From: Rhodospirillales bacterium
GTDB taxonomy: Bacteria; Pseudomonadota; Alphaproteobacteria; Rhodospirillales; Casp-alpha2
Length of the DNA: 35,743 nt
Direction of reading: 5' to 3'
Assembly: GCA_021775325.1 (NCBI GenBank)
Contig: JAJFID010000078.1
Coordinates: 1 to 35,743 of the forward strand
Below the pieces are notes generated by a model. The model saw only the letters and a list, made by a program, of their open reading frames with translations. It did no database searches and was not told the origin of the DNA. Each line of letters begins with the position of its first letter. Position 1 is the stretch's first letter. Below, piece after piece: positions 1 to 8,947 of this stretch. The position numbers and the translations under genes are program-made.

Positions 1-228
1 GATGATGGTCATGGACCGCATCATATCTTTCAGGCGGCTGTCAAGCACCGGTGCCGTCGCCGCCGATCCCTCGTTCTGGGCGTGCGCGTTCGTGACCGAT
101 GATCCGGCGATCAGGACCGTGACGGCCAGCATAATTGCGTATGTCCTGATCACGGCCACAAACAGCTTTGACGGCACAGGGCACTGGCGGTATGTGGTTT
201 GGCAGGCATATGGTTCTGGCGGGTTCAT
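1..228 (-). CDS. Secreted protein of unknown function, N-terminal part only
   Basis: An open reading frame enters from the left edge on the minus strand, giving 76 codons from ATG at 228 with no stop inside the window. Residues about 26-50 form a signal peptide: a short polar stretch with one Arg, a hydrophobic core rich in Ala, Val, Leu and Ile, and an AHA-Q cleavage site. The mature protein therefore begins near Gln-Asn-Glu-Gly. An alternative GTG start at 153-151 would place the signal peptide at the very N-terminus and is at least as likely. Neither start has a clear Shine-Dalgarno. The mature part seen (about 26 residues, ending LKDMMRSMTII) is too short to assign a family. Export to the periplasm or outer membrane is inferred from the signal peptide alone. 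Confidence 0.6.
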   Translation of the reverse strand, partial: MNPPEPYACQTTYRQCPVPSKLFVAVIRTYAIMLAVTVLIAGSSVTNAHAQNEGSAATAPVLDSRLKDMMRSMTII

Positions 229-365
229 CACAGCATCGTAGACCGGCCCTGCACCGGGTCAATTCAACAAGCCCGCCGTCACAGTAACAATACCGTTAGC
301 GACTTAAACGGTTGTCGTTCCCTGATCCGGCGCGCCCTCAACACCCGGGGTTCCGCCATGCCAGA

Positions 366-902
366 TCAGCCGTCTGCGTCCCGGTACCGTTCCCATGTCT
401 CGTGCGGATTGTCCCGGGCTTCCTCAACGGTCAGGATGTTGGATACCCGGGTACCGTCATCGGACAACGGCAGCCGCACCATGGTATAGGGTCTGAACAG
501 TTCCGCCGTCCTGGCGGGAATCATGTTGTGAAACACCAGGGGGGCCTTGTGTTCAATAACCATCCGGTACTGGTCAAGGCACAGGTTCCTGAATCCCTCC
601 GGTTCAACGGAGTCCGTGGTTTTGTTGGTCAGCTCGAAGGTGTGCATGCGTGCCAGGCCCGTGCCAAAAAACCTGTACGAAAAAGGGGGTTCTGCCGGGG
701 CTGTGTCGATGACGTTGCAATAGGGAACCAGCGCGTTGTGCAGACCGCTGAGAATGGACACGTCCCATTTGGGTGCAAAAAGACTGCCCCGTATTGCGTT
801 CCAGTGATCTATGGCGGCACATAACTGCACACTGACAACGTCGGCCATGCTGCCGTGTGTCCACCGGAAGGATCCGTAACGTTCAGATTCTGAGGAAATC
901 AT
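366..902 (-). CDS. PAS domain protein of the PAS_5 (PF07310) type
   Basis: This 178-residue soluble protein has no signal peptide or membrane segment. It follows the pattern of the alphaproteobacterial PAS_5 family: an N-terminal helix with a DHWNAIRG-like segment, a mid-region PYCNVIDTAP, then FSYRFFGTGLARM, where family members carry a FRYRLVGT-like strand. It ends with a strand holding VRLPLSDDG. Such proteins are single PAS modules of mostly unknown role, thought to sense a ligand or take part in signalling. No kinase, cyclase or DNA-binding domain is attached, so any output partner must be another protein. The start could instead be the internal Met at residue 19 (position 848), since no convincing ribosome-binding site supports either. 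Family assignment is from recalled motifs; function is unknown. Confidence 0.7.
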   Translation of the reverse strand: MISSESERYGSFRWTHGSMADVVSVQLCAAIDHWNAIRGSLFAPKWDVSILSGLHNALVPYCNVIDTAPAEPPFSYRFFGTGLARMHTFELTNKTTDSVEPEGFRNLCLDQYRMVIEHKAPLVFHNMIPARTAELFRPYTMVRLPLSDDGTRVSNILTVEEARDNPHETWERYRDADG

Positions 903-1009
903 ATGTGGCCCGGACTGCGAACAGGAGGCATAAAGCTATTCGCTGCTCGCAGGGCGGGCAAGATGAATGTCCTGTTTGTGTGGATTTTGGGAACTGCATG
1001 AGACGCAAG

Positions 1010-1099
1010 TGGCGGAGAGACAGGGATTCGAACCCTGGGTACTCGCGAGAGTACAACGGTTTTCGAGACCGCCCCGTTCGACCACTCCGGCATCTCTCC
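1010..1099 (-). tRNA. tRNA-Ser (anticodon CGA)
   Basis: Read on the minus strand, this folds as a class II tRNA. The 7-bp acceptor stem is GGAGAGA/TCTCTCC, with discriminator G and an encoded CCA at 1012-1010. The anticodon loop CTCGAAA carries anticodon CGA, which reads UCG serine codons. The long variable arm GTACTC-TCGC-GAGTAC is typical of serine tRNAs, and the T arm contains GGTTCGAATCC. The total of 90 nt suits tRNA-Ser. No integrase or attachment-site duplication was seen beside it. Confidence 0.97.
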
Positions 1100-1145
1100 G
1101 CGTTGACGTGTTACATATACGTTTCGGTTACGGATGCCAACACCC

Positions 1146-1172
1146 GTCGCCTGTGTCGCCTGTGTCGCCTGT
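1146..1172. repeat. Three perfect tandem copies of a 9-bp unit
   Basis: GTCGCCTGT occurs three times head to tail, followed by a partial GTG. It lies between the tRNA-Ser gene and the stop codon of the DUF445 gene (stop at 1178-1180), so it is just downstream of that gene. Nothing suggests coding. Confidence 0.9.
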
Positions 1173-1177
1173 GTGGT

Positions 1178-1861
1178 CTAGGCACCGAACAGCCCCACCA
1201 GCAAACCGATGGCGCCGCCGAACACACCGCCCCACACAACCAGCCAGCCCAGATGTTTGCGGATCATGTCCTGGACGATGCGTTTGACATTTTCAGGCGT
1301 CAGTTCGTTGAGGCGGTTGTCGATAATATGTTCGACCTTTTCGATCAGCGAGCCCGTGAAATCAGCGTCGCCATCGCCGCTCAGGTTTTCGTCCACCAGT
1401 TCGGCAATGATATCTTTCAGCTTCAGTGAAACAGGTTCGCGCAGGGGCTCAAGCGCCTTCGAGCCGCCGACCATGGACAGCATGGCACCCAGGCTGGATT
1501 GCTCGATGGCTTCGGTGAGGTGCGCAAACACCCGGTCATAATCGACTTTTTCCACAATGCCTGCTGACGCGCCGCCGCCATTCTGCCGGAAAAACCGTTC
1601 AATATGTTCGCGGGTGAAAAACTCTTCGACAATCAGCGTCTTGATCCCGGCCTTGAAGTCCTCGAACCGGTTGGGAATGACGCCCGAGCCATACAGCAGC
1701 GGCACCTTCTCGAACAACATATGAATGGCGATCCAGTTGGTGATGCCACCCGAGAGGGCAAAAATGCCCACCATGAAGATGAGATCGCCGTGGACCGGTG
1801 ACAGATGACCGGCCACAGTTATCAGCGCGGCGACGATATTGGTGACGAGAGATTTATTCAT
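1178..1861 (-). CDS. DUF445 family membrane protein
   Basis: The 227-residue protein has the DUF445 layout: an N-terminal hydrophobic helix (about residues 7-40), immediately followed by the signature GGITNWIAIHMLFEKVP, a family-like NWxAxxMLF motif. A long soluble helical middle follows, and a C-terminal hydrophobic helix (about 205-227) rich in Gly, Val and Leu. The protein is likely anchored in the inner membrane at both ends. The biochemical role of DUF445 proteins is not established. It starts 21 bp after the stop of the TPR gene on the same strand, so the two are probably co-transcribed. No clear Shine-Dalgarno precedes the ATG at 1861, which would fit translational dependence on the upstream gene. 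Confidence 0.85.
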   Translation of the reverse strand: MNKSLVTNIVAALITVAGHLSPVHGDLIFMVGIFALSGGITNWIAIHMLFEKVPLLYGSGVIPNRFEDFKAGIKTLIVEEFFTREHIERFFRQNGGGASAGIVEKVDYDRVFAHLTEAIEQSSLGAMLSMVGGSKALEPLREPVSLKLKDIIAELVDENLSGDGDADFTGSLIEKVEHIIDNRLNELTPENVKRIVQDMIRKHLGWLVVWGGVFGGAIGLLVGLFGA

Positions 1862-1882
1862 GCAGAGGTTTCGCTTACTCGC

Positions 1883-3556
1883 TTAATTGTCGTTTGATTT
1901 GGCATGTGCCGCGACGGCATCGATGACAGGCTGCCAGCCTTCACCGCTGCCGCGACGGAAAATTTCCACGCCGTCGTACCACGGTGAATCCGTGCGTTCC
2001 AGGAACCAGTGCCACAGCGGTACATCGCCCACCATGACCGTACACGGCGTGCCCAGTGCGCCAGCCAGATGAACGGTCGCGTTGGATATGGAAATGACAT
2101 GATCGACGGCGGCGATCTGCGCGGCATGGTCATCCAGATGACTCAGCGCATCGATGTCTGTGTCGTGGTAAAGATCCAGACCCCGAGGGGCCTCGGCTGA
2201 CCCATACTGGAGACTGACGAAGGTACATCCGGCGTATGCCTCGAAGATCGGAGCCCACAGGTCCAGATCGATGTTCTTCTGATCAAAGTATGTGGGGCTG
2301 TCCGAATGCCACGCAATACCGATAACAGCACCGTCGCCCCGTGCCGTATACCGGTCTCTCAGTTCCCGTACTCTAACGGGATCAGCCTGCAACAACGGGC
2401 TTCTGACGGGTGGCGTTTGTGCCGCTGACCAGAAATACCGGGGCAGGGTTCCGGCAGTCACTTTGAAATCGAACGGCGTATCGCCCGCTACAGCCTGATC
2501 GGTCAGCGCGCAGACCTGAACCCCGGGCAGGGATCGCGTGTACAACGGCACAAGCCGCGTGTCGCAGGCAAACGTGACCCGGGCATTCTGTTCCAGTATC
2601 CGGGGTATCAGGGTCGAGAACATGATCTGCTCGCCAATGCCCTGTTCGCCCACGATCAGCAGATTTTTGCCGTCAAGCGGCTCACCGGACCACTCGGGGG
2701 CGGGGCATGTTGCCCATCCGTGGTTCGCCAGAACATCCACTTTCCAGCGCCAGCCGTATTCCTGCCATCCTTCATCAAACTGACCTGTCAGCAGCAGCAA
2801 CATGGCCAGGTTGACGTGTGACTGAGCGTGTTCAGGATCATTGCGCAGGGCCTCGCGCCAGGCGTGTTCCGCTTCATCAAGCTGCCCCTGTGCCTGCAAC
2901 ACCCGCCCCAGATTGGACCGTGCTTCACAGAACCCGGGATCCAGAGCAAGGGCCTGATTGTGCAGCCGGGCCGCTTCGTCCAGGTTGCCAAGGATGTGCC
3001 GGACACAGCCCAGATTGGTCAGGGCTGGCGTATGACGGGCATCCAGTTGCAGGGTTTCCTCGTAACAGCCGGCGGCCTCGTCGTATTGATGGCGGGCCTG
3101 CAGCACGACGCCCAGATTGTAGTGGGCCTCTACATAGTTTGGTCGCAACGCAATCGCCTGACGGTAGCTGTCGGTGGCGTCGGCATAACGGGCTTCGTCC
3201 TGATACAGAATGCCCAGATTATAGTGGACCTCCGGCATTTCCGGATTGAGGTCGCGCGCCCGGTGATAGGTCTCCAGCGCACCTTCGGCATTATTCAGTC
3301 TGGTCTGGGCGGTCGCCAGATTGACCAGTGCACCCACATCGTCAGGTTCGATCACCAGCGCCTGGCTGATGAATTGCGCGGCGCGTTGGTAATCGCCGGT
3401 CTGCAATGCGATGACCCCCTTGTAGTGAAGGGCCGAGGGGTGATTGGGGTTCTGGTCCAGCACCGCCTGGTACAGCCGTTCCGCGTCCTGCAAACGACCA
3501 GCGTGATGATGGTCCAGTGCGGCAGAAAACATGTCCTCAATTGAATTTTCCGGCAT
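1883..3556 (-). CDS. TPR protein with glycosyltransferase-9-like C-terminal domain
   Basis: A 557-residue protein. Residues about 8-245 are seven consecutive 34-residue tetratricopeptide repeats, with repeated ALxNLGxxxxxxGxxxEAxxxxxxAL patterns and Pro at repeat ends. From about 262 the sequence changes to GWxEYGWRWK, a linker common in these fusions. From about 290 to the end it looks like a GT-B type domain related to the ADP-heptose/glycosyltransferase family 9: LLIVGEQGIGEQIMFS, then VTFACDTRLVPL, and a late GTPCTVMVGDVPLWHW. Proteins with this architecture are common in alphaproteobacteria and are often guessed to modify surface or flagellar proteins or polysaccharide; the substrate here is unknown. 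No signal peptide was seen. It probably leads a two-gene transcript with the DUF445 gene. Confidence 0.85.
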   Translation of the reverse strand: MPENSIEDMFSAALDHHHAGRLQDAERLYQAVLDQNPNHPSALHYKGVIALQTGDYQRAAQFISQALVIEPDDVGALVNLATAQTRLNNAEGALETYHRARDLNPEMPEVHYNLGILYQDEARYADATDSYRQAIALRPNYVEAHYNLGVVLQARHQYDEAAGCYEETLQLDARHTPALTNLGCVRHILGNLDEAARLHNQALALDPGFCEARSNLGRVLQAQGQLDEAEHAWREALRNDPEHAQSHVNLAMLLLLTGQFDEGWQEYGWRWKVDVLANHGWATCPAPEWSGEPLDGKNLLIVGEQGIGEQIMFSTLIPRILEQNARVTFACDTRLVPLYTRSLPGVQVCALTDQAVAGDTPFDFKVTAGTLPRYFWSAAQTPPVRSPLLQADPVRVRELRDRYTARGDGAVIGIAWHSDSPTYFDQKNIDLDLWAPIFEAYAGCTFVSLQYGSAEAPRGLDLYHDTDIDALSHLDDHAAQIAAVDHVISISNATVHLAGALGTPCTVMVGDVPLWHWFLERTDSPWYDGVEIFRRGSGEGWQPVIDAVAAHAKSNDN

Positions 3557-3871
3557 GGCAAAATGGCTCGTTCAGGGATGATTGTCGTGGGGCTGGCGAA
3601 TCCTGCCTCAACATAAGGGGTCTGGCACCAACATGCAGGTAAAAAAACAAAATTTATGGTGCCGGAAACAGGCTGGTGTCCCGGTCATTAAAAACACCGG
3701 GACTGTGCAGTTTACATGGGTTGAATTTCGCTACGAAAACCTGTGGAAATGGCGGGGTTTATTGCGTTGACAAGCAATCGCCAATGGGTATAGTGCGCCT
3801 CCATTCACGGGGACCGTCCATACGTGTCGGTGCCCTTATTGTTGCATAATTTCTGAGTTGTTGGGGCGAAG
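3557..3871. other. Intergenic region between TPR gene and rplU
   Basis: 315 bp separate the divergent TPR gene (minus) and rplU (plus). It contains the rplU promoter at 3767-3794 and about 70 bases of 5' leader with a purine-rich GGGGCGAAG just before the rplU ATG. The left half is AT-rich and presumably carries the TPR-gene promoter, but I could not pick out convincing boxes. I see no convincing gene in it. Confidence 0.7.
3767..3794 (+). promoter_or_regulatory. Sigma70-type promoter of rplU-rpmA
   Basis: A perfect -35 hexamer TTGACA (3767-3772) is followed after 16 bp by TATAGT (3789-3794), a 5/6 match to the -10 box. Transcription would begin near 3801, leaving a leader of about 70 nt before rplU. 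This is the strongest promoter-like sequence seen in the window, as expected for ribosomal protein genes. Confidence 0.75.
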
Positions 3872-4447
3872 ATGTTCGCAGTCGTAAAAACCGGCGGAAA
3901 ACAGTACCGGGTAGCCAAGGACGATATCGTCATTGTGGAAAAAATCGCAGGCGAGGCAGGCGATGTTATCTCGCTTGATGAAGTCCTGATGATTGGTAAA
4001 GAAGGCGAGGCCCCTACTGTTGGCACGCCACGTATTGAGAAGGCTGCGGTGTTCGCCGAAGTGGTTGAGCAGGGCCGGGCCGACAAGATCATCGTCTTCA
4101 AGAAGAAACGTCGCCAGAACTATCGCCGTAAGAACGGCCATCGTCAGGATCAGACGGTTCTGCGTGTGGTTGAAGTAAGCCCGACGGGTACCAAGCCTAA
4201 AGGTGTCGCAAAAGCCAAGGCCGCACCGGCCAAGGAAGCTGCTGCCGATGCGCCCGCAAAAGCGAAGAAAGCTGCGCCGAAGGCGGTTAAAGCCAAGAAG
4301 ACAGACGACAAACCGGCAACTGAAGCCAAAAAGGCTGCGCCCAAGAAAAAGGCTGCACCCAAGAAGGCTGCTTCTGAAACAGCAGAGAAGAAGGCTCCTG
4401 CCAAGAAGGCAGCGGCCAAGAAAACAACCAAGAAGACTGAGGAGTAA
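3872..4447 (+). CDS. rplU: 50S ribosomal protein L21 with long Lys/Ala-rich C-terminal tail
   Basis: Residues 1-105 are a standard bL21: [14 protein letters not shown] at the start, the central [17 protein letters not shown] section, and the [16 protein letters not shown] rRNA-binding segment. bL21 binds 23S rRNA in the large subunit. Usual length is about 103 residues; this one has 191. The extra 80-odd residues are almost entirely Lys, Ala, Pro, Thr and Glu in repeats such as [15 protein letters not shown], resembling the low-complexity tails of histone H1-like bacterial proteins. Extended L21 tails occur in some alphaproteobacteria, but this is a long example. The frame stays open to a TAA only 6 bp before rpmA, so it is not a frameshift. 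The start is supported by GGGGCGAAG directly upstream. Confidence 0.97.
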   Translation: MFAVVKTGGKQYRVAKDDIVIVEKIAGEAGDVISLDEVLMIGKEGEAPTVGTPRIEKAAVFAEVVEQGRADKIIVFKKKRRQNYRRKNGHRQDQTVLRVVEVSPTGTKPKGVAKAKAAPAKEAAADAPAKAKKAAPKAVKAKKTDDKPATEAKKAAPKKKAAPKKAASETAEKKAPAKKAAAKKTTKKTEE

Positions 4448-4453
4448 GGTTCC

Positions 4454-4711
4454 ATGGCTCATAAAAAAGCAGGTGGTAGCTCCCGCAACGGTCGCGACTC
4501 AGCCGGTCGCCGCCTGGGTGTAAAGAAATACGGTGGTGAGCTGGTTGTTCCAGGCAACATTCTTGTTCGCCAGCGCGGCACCAAGTTCCATCCCGGCAAC
4601 AATGTCGGCATCGGTAAAGATCATACCCTGTTCGCCAAGGTGGACGGTAACGTCAAGTTCAACAAGAAGGCTGCAGGGCGCACGTTCGTTTCTGTAGAGC
4701 CATCAAGCTGA
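4454..4711 (+). CDS. rpmA: 50S ribosomal protein L27
   Basis: An 85-residue bL27 of normal size. It begins [16 protein letters not shown], the conserved N-terminus that reaches toward the peptidyl-transferase centre. It continues with [27 protein letters not shown] and [12 protein letters not shown], all family signatures. There is no N-terminal extension needing cleavage, unlike Firmicutes L27. It lies 6 bp downstream of rplU and is followed by a strong terminator, so rplU-rpmA form a closed two-gene operon. Confidence 0.98.
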   Translation: MAHKKAGGSSRNGRDSAGRRLGVKKYGGELVVPGNILVRQRGTKFHPGNNVGIGKDHTLFAKVDGNVKFNKKAAGRTFVSVEPSS

Positions 4712-4740
4712 CGTCGTACCGGCCATTTGCCTGATACGCG

Positions 4741-4769
4741 AAGGGGAATGGTCATCCATTCCCCTTTTT
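4741..4769 (+). terminator. Rho-independent terminator of rplU-rpmA
   Basis: An 11-bp perfect stem AAGGGGAATGG / CCATTCCCCTT with a TCAT loop is followed by a T run. It lies 30 bp past the rpmA stop and 50 bp before obgE. This is a textbook intrinsic terminator, the clearest in the window. Confidence 0.93.
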
Positions 4770-4818
4770 GCTTTTACAGGCCAATTCATGCTTGTTACAG
4801 GTTTGAGCACCACGTCCC

Positions 4819-5865
4819 ATGAAATTTCTCGACGAAGCCAAGGTTTATATCAAGAGCGGTACCGGCGGTGATGGCGCTGTATCTTTTCGTCGTGAGAAGT
4901 ACGTGGAGTTTGGCGGTCCCGACGGTGGTGATGGTGGCCGTGGCGGCGATGTCATTGTCGACTGTGTTGATGGCCTGAACACGCTCATCGACTTTCGGTA
5001 TCAGCAGCACTTCAAGGGCAAACGCGGAATCCACGGTATGGGCAAGAACCGTACCGGCCACAGCGGTGCAGCGGTGGTGCTCAGGGTTCCTGTAGGCACC
5101 CAGATTCTGGGTGAAGACAAGGAAACCCTCATCGCCGACATGACAGAAGTAGGCCAGTCGCTGGTGATCGCCCGTGGTGGCGATGGCGGACGCGGCAACG
5201 CCCGTTTCAGGTCCTCAACCAATCAGGCCCCACGCCAGTTTGAAAAGGGCTGGGAAGGCGAAGAACGCTGGGTCTGGCTGCGGCTCAAGCTCATTGCCGA
5301 CGCCGGTCTGGTCGGATTGCCCAATGCCGGAAAATCCACTTTCCTGTCCGTGGTCAGCCGCGCCACACCCAAGATTGCCGATTACCCCTTTACCACCATT
5401 CATCCCAATCTGGGCGTGGTCACTCAGGGGCACGATCAACTGGTGCTGGCAGATATTCCAGGCCTGATCGAGGGGGCCAGTGAAGGGGTCGGCCTTGGCA
5501 CGCGGTTCCTGGGACATATTGAGCGGTGTGGTGTTTTGTTGCATCTGGTCGATGGTACAGGCGAGGATATCGCCGAGGCCTATCAGACAGTTCGCCATGA
5601 GTTGGAAGCCTACGGGGCCGATCTCGATAACAAGGTGGAGCTGCCTGTGCTGAACAAGTGTGACGCCATGTCTGATGAAGATGTATCAAAACAGCGTGCC
5701 AGGTTGGCAAAACTTGCAGGCGTAAAAAAGTCCGAAGTGTATGTAATTTCCGGCGTTGCCGGTACGGGCGTGAAGGAACTCACCAGCCGCATATTTCAGG
5801 AGGTCATGGATGCCCGCGAACAGGCACAGGAGGTATCTTCCGAACAGGTGGAGTACCAGCCGTGA
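4819..5865 (+). CDS. obgE: Obg family GTPase involved in ribosome assembly
   Basis: The 348-residue length is normal for Obg. The N-terminal Obg fold (residues 1-158) is Gly-rich, with [15 protein letters not shown] and [12 protein letters not shown]. The GTPase domain follows: G1 GLPNAGKS at 166-173, the switch I region [10 protein letters not shown] at 188-197, G3 DIPGL at 212-216 and G4 NKCD at 279-282. Obg binds the 50S subunit late in assembly and links GTP/ppGpp levels to growth. The C-terminus is short, without the long acidic tail of some homologues. The order L21-L27-Obg is widely conserved. The gene follows the rpmA terminator and overlaps proB by 4 bp (GTGA), so it probably heads a new transcript running into proB-proA-nadD. 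Confidence 0.97.
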   Translation: MKFLDEAKVYIKSGTGGDGAVSFRREKYVEFGGPDGGDGGRGGDVIVDCVDGLNTLIDFRYQQHFKGKRGIHGMGKNRTGHSGAAVVLRVPVGTQILGEDKETLIADMTEVGQSLVIARGGDGGRGNARFRSSTNQAPRQFEKGWEGEERWVWLRLKLIADAGLVGLPNAGKSTFLSVVSRATPKIADYPFTTIHPNLGVVTQGHDQLVLADIPGLIEGASEGVGLGTRFLGHIERCGVLLHLVDGTGEDIAEAYQTVRHELEAYGADLDNKVELPVLNKCDAMSDEDVSKQRARLAKLAGVKKSEVYVISGVAGTGVKELTSRIFQEVMDAREQAQEVSSEQVEYQP

Positions 5866-6995
5866 GTACTCATGCTACCAGTACGGATATCCTGAACGCC
5901 TGCAAACGAATCGTCATCAAGATCGGATCGTCCCTGCTGGTGGATGGCGAAACCGGACGAATTCATGAGTCCTGGTTGAAAGCCTTCGCTGATGATGTGG
6001 CCCGTTGCCGGGCACGCGGCCAGGAAGTAACTATTGTTTCGTCGGGCGCAATCGCGGTGGGGCGTCGGCATCTGAAACTGAGCGGCGGGTTTTTGCGCCT
6101 GGAAGAACTGCAGGCAGCGGCGGCTACCGGCATGCTGCGACTGGCCCACGCCTACGAGGAAGCCCTCGCCAGACACGATGTGACGTTGGGCCAGATTCTG
6201 TTGACCCTGGACGATACCGAGAGCCGTCGTCGGTACCTCAATGCGCGCAGCACACTTCATACCCTGTTGAAAGCCGGTGCCGTGCCGCTGATCAATGAAA
6301 ACGATACGGTGGCGACGGATGAAATCCGGTTTGGCGACAACGACAGGCTGGCGGCCCGCGTGGCTGCCATGATCTCGGCTGATGCCCTGATCCTGTTATC
6401 GGATATTGACGGGCTGTACTCCGCTGATCCGGTATCCAACACGGGCGCGAAGCACATTCCCGTGGTTGAGGAAATCACACCCGAGATCGACGCAATGGCG
6501 GGCAAGGCCGTTTCCAATGTGGGCACCGGCGGTATGGTCACTAAACTGGCAGCCGCCCGTATCGCCATGAACGCCGGTTGCCGCATGGTCATCAGCCAGG
6601 GCCATGCTGACCACCCGGTCCGATTGCTGGAGGAGGGGGCTCGTTGCACATGGTTCATGCCCAAAGCAAGTCCGCGTGCCGCGCGCAAGGATTGGATCGC
6701 CGGCAGTCTGAAACCCATGGGTTCCATCACCATCGATGCCGGTGCCGAAAAGGCGCTGGCCTCGGGCAAGAGTCTGCTGCCCGCCGGTATCGCATCGGTT
6801 AGTGGCACGTTTGAGCGCGGTGATCCCATTGTTGTAATGAACAGCCTCGGCGCGGAACTGGCGCGTGGTATTTCGGCTTATGCGTCGACGGACATCGACC
6901 TGATCAAAGGCCATAAAACCAGTGAAATCGAGGCGTTACTGGGCTACCGTGGCCGCGACGAGGTAATCCACCGCGATGATTTGGCGCTATCGTGA
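5862..6995 (+). CDS. proB: Glutamate 5-kinase with C-terminal PUA domain
   Basis: ProB phosphorylates L-glutamate to gamma-glutamyl phosphate, the first step of proline synthesis. The amino acid kinase domain starts at [11 protein letters not shown] (about residues 17-27), with [11 protein letters not shown] and the substrate/Mg loop [19 protein letters not shown]. The last 90 or so residues form the PUA domain usual in long ProB proteins; 377 residues is standard. The start is GTG at 5862, overlapping the obgE stop, which indicates translational coupling. ProA follows directly, completing the enzyme pair that channels the labile intermediate. Confidence 0.97.
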   Translation: MSTHATSTDILNACKRIVIKIGSSLLVDGETGRIHESWLKAFADDVARCRARGQEVTIVSSGAIAVGRRHLKLSGGFLRLEELQAAAATGMLRLAHAYEEALARHDVTLGQILLTLDDTESRRRYLNARSTLHTLLKAGAVPLINENDTVATDEIRFGDNDRLAARVAAMISADALILLSDIDGLYSADPVSNTGAKHIPVVEEITPEIDAMAGKAVSNVGTGGMVTKLAAARIAMNAGCRMVISQGHADHPVRLLEEGARCTWFMPKASPRAARKDWIAGSLKPMGSITIDAGAEKALASGKSLLPAGIASVSGTFERGDPIVVMNSLGAELARGISAYASTDIDLIKGHKTSEIEALLGYRGRDEVIHRDDLALS

Positions 6996-7009
6996 CAGGA
7001 ATTAAGAAT

Positions 7010-8281
7010 ATGACGGCGATTGAACAAATGGACATTCCGGCACTCATGCGCGGGCTTGGAGAAAACGCCAAGGCGGCTGGTCGTGTCCTGGCCCAGACAT
7101 CGACTGAAGCCAAGAACACGGCACTGCATGTATCGGCTGCTGCTCTGCGCACTGATGCGGAGACCATTAAATCGGCTAACGCTCTCGACATGGCCGCCGC
7201 CGAACAGAAAGGTGTCAAAGGCAGTTTCCTTGACCGGTTGCTGCTGAGCGATGACCGCATCGAAGCCATGGCCAGGGGTCTGGAGGATATCGCCCGACTG
7301 CCGGATCCTGTGGGTGATGTCATCGCCGCATGGGAACAGCCCAATGGATTACAGATTGAACGCCTGCGCGTGCCGCTGGGTGTGATCGGTGTAATCTATG
7401 AGTCCCGCCCCAATGTGACGGCGGATGCCGGTGCGTTGTGTCTGAAAGCCGGCAATGCATCGATCCTGCGTGGCGGCTCGGAAAGCTTCAGGTCTTCTGC
7501 AGAAATCATGGAATGTCTACTGGCCGGATTACGTGCCGCCGAGATTCCCGAAACCGCCATTCAGCGGGTGCCGACAACGGACCGTTCTGCGGTCGGGGAA
7601 TTGCTGCGCCTGACGGATTATGTGGATGTGATTATACCCCGTGGCGGTAAATCCCTGATCGAACGTGTGACAGCAGAAAGCAAAGTGCCGCTGTTCAAAC
7701 ATCTGGAAGGTATCTGCCATGTCTATGTTGACGGTGCGGCGGATCCGGACAAAGCACGCGCCGTGGTCCTGAACGCAAAAATGCGCCGGACCGGCATTTG
7801 CGGATCCGCCGAAACGCTGTTGGTGGATCGTGCCGCATCAGATCAGTTGCCGGGAATCCTGGATGGGCTGGTAGAAGCCGGTTGCGAAATACGCGGCGAT
7901 GTGGCGGCACAGGCCATTGACGCCCGCATGTCGGCGGCCACACAGGATGACTGGGGAACGGAGTATCTGGATTCCATCATTTCTGTGGCCATGGTTGACG
8001 GTGTCGACGGTGCGCTGGCGCATATTGTCGCCCATAGCTCCGACCATACGGACTCTATAATTACAGAGGATGCCGACGTTGCCGCTCGATTCCTGAACGA
8101 GGTGGACTCGGCGATCGTCATGCACAATGCCTCGACCCAGTTCGCCGACGGCGCGGAATTTGGTATGGGCGCGGAGATCGGTATATCCACCGGCAAGATG
8201 CACGCGCGTGGACCCGTCGGTGTCGAGCAACTGACGTCCATGAAGTACGTGGTACGCGGCGATGGTCATATCCGCCCGTGA
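7010..8281 (+). CDS. proA: Glutamate-5-semialdehyde dehydrogenase (gamma-glutamyl phosphate reductase)
   Basis: ProA reduces gamma-glutamyl phosphate with NADPH to glutamate-5-semialdehyde. Family marks include [17 protein letters not shown], the segment [10 protein letters not shown], and the active-site cysteine in [13 protein letters not shown] (Cys264 counted from this start). Start choice: ATG at 7010 has AGGA at 6997-7000 nine bases upstream. An in-frame GTG at 6992 overlaps the proB stop but has no ribosome-binding site, so it would add only six unsupported residues. The protein is 423 residues from ATG, normal for the family. The 3' end overlaps nadD by 4 bp. Confidence 0.96.
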   Translation: MTAIEQMDIPALMRGLGENAKAAGRVLAQTSTEAKNTALHVSAAALRTDAETIKSANALDMAAAEQKGVKGSFLDRLLLSDDRIEAMARGLEDIARLPDPVGDVIAAWEQPNGLQIERLRVPLGVIGVIYESRPNVTADAGALCLKAGNASILRGGSESFRSSAEIMECLLAGLRAAEIPETAIQRVPTTDRSAVGELLRLTDYVDVIIPRGGKSLIERVTAESKVPLFKHLEGICHVYVDGAADPDKARAVVLNAKMRRTGICGSAETLLVDRAASDQLPGILDGLVEAGCEIRGDVAAQAIDARMSAATQDDWGTEYLDSIISVAMVDGVDGALAHIVAHSSDHTDSIITEDADVAARFLNEVDSAIVMHNASTQFADGAEFGMGAEIGISTGKMHARGPVGVEQLTSMKYVVRGDGHIRP

Positions 8282-8889
8282 GCCAAGTGACGAATAGTTG
8301 GGGTATTGAGCCCGGTGCCAGTGTGGGCATTCTGGGCGGTTCCTTTAATCCTGCGCACGAGGGGCATTTACACATTTCGGCTCTGGCCCGGGAACGGTTG
8401 CGTGTGGATCACATCGTCTGGATGGTATCGCCGCAAAATCCGCTTAAATCGGAAGATGGCATGGCGGCTTTCTCTGAACGTATGGCGGGAGCCATTCGCG
8501 TGGCATCCGCAGACCCGGCCATAATTGTCAGTGACATCGAGACGAAGCTGGGTACCCGGTATTCGGCGGACACGCTGGTTGCGCTCAAATCCGCATCACC
8601 GGACACGCCACTTGTGTGGATCATGGGAGCCGATAATCTGGCACAAATTGATCGTTGGGAATCCTGGACCACAATATTTAGTACAGTTCCCATTGCGGTT
8701 TTTGCCAGACCGCCCTATTCTGGTGGGGTGATGGCTTGCAAGGCGGCAGAGGATTTCGCGGAAAGCCAAATGAGTGAATCCCGAGGTGCCGAACTGGCGA
8801 TGCAGTCACCGCCCGCGTGGATTTACTTCGATACTCCCTTGAATTCGAAGTCGGCAACGCGGATCAGAGCCGGGCGCGAAGCAGAGTAA
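8278..8889 (+). CDS. nadD: Nicotinate-nucleotide adenylyltransferase
   Basis: NadD joins nicotinate mononucleotide and ATP to give deamido-NAD. The nucleotidyltransferase motif is [10 protein letters not shown] (residues 21-30), with the HxGH-type signature in the form usual for alphaproteobacteria. MGADNL, then W, lies mid-protein, and SATRIR near the C-terminus (about 192-197) corresponds to the usual SSTxIR ATP-binding motif with Ala for the second Ser. The start is GTG overlapping the proA stop by 4 bp (GTGA). Length 203 is normal. The proBA-nadD-rsfS-rlmH order is a known alphaproteobacterial arrangement. Confidence 0.95.
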   Translation: MSQVTNSWGIEPGASVGILGGSFNPAHEGHLHISALARERLRVDHIVWMVSPQNPLKSEDGMAAFSERMAGAIRVASADPAIIVSDIETKLGTRYSADTLVALKSASPDTPLVWIMGADNLAQIDRWESWTTIFSTVPIAVFARPPYSGGVMACKAAEDFAESQMSESRGAELAMQSPPAWIYFDTPLNSKSATRIRAGREAE

Positions 8890-8902
8890 GCGCCTGTTAT
8901 CA

Positions 8903-8919
8903 GAGCCTCGTGCAGGCTC
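8903..8919 (+). other. Small hairpin between nadD and rsfS
   Basis: GAGCCT-CGTGC-AGGCTC forms a 6-bp stem with a 5-nt loop, 13 bases before the rsfS Shine-Dalgarno. No T run follows, so it is not an intrinsic terminator. It could shape the rsfS translation start or be an RNA-processing site; both are guesses. Confidence 0.45.
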
Positions 8920-8932
8920 GCCATAAGTAAAA

Positions 8933-8947
8933 AAGGAGACGGCCATA
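8933..8947 (+). promoter_or_regulatory. Ribosome-binding site pointing to an ATA start codon for rsfS
   Basis: AAGGAG (8933-8938) is a near-perfect Shine-Dalgarno. At ideal spacing (6 nt) lies ATA at 8945-8947, in frame with RsfS. Between the upstream in-frame stop (TAA 8924-8926) and the conserved domain there is no ATG or GTG; the only other standard start is TTG at 8984, which has no Shine-Dalgarno. Confidence 0.6.

Noticed and set aside
1010-1180. tRNA-Ser as an integration site of a genomic island
   Set aside because: No integrase gene and no duplicated tRNA 3' end was seen; the nearby 9-bp repeat is unrelated to the tRNA sequence.
2828-3544. 238-codon plus-strand frame
   Set aside because: It is antisense to the TPR repeats; its regularity is the mirror of the repeats.
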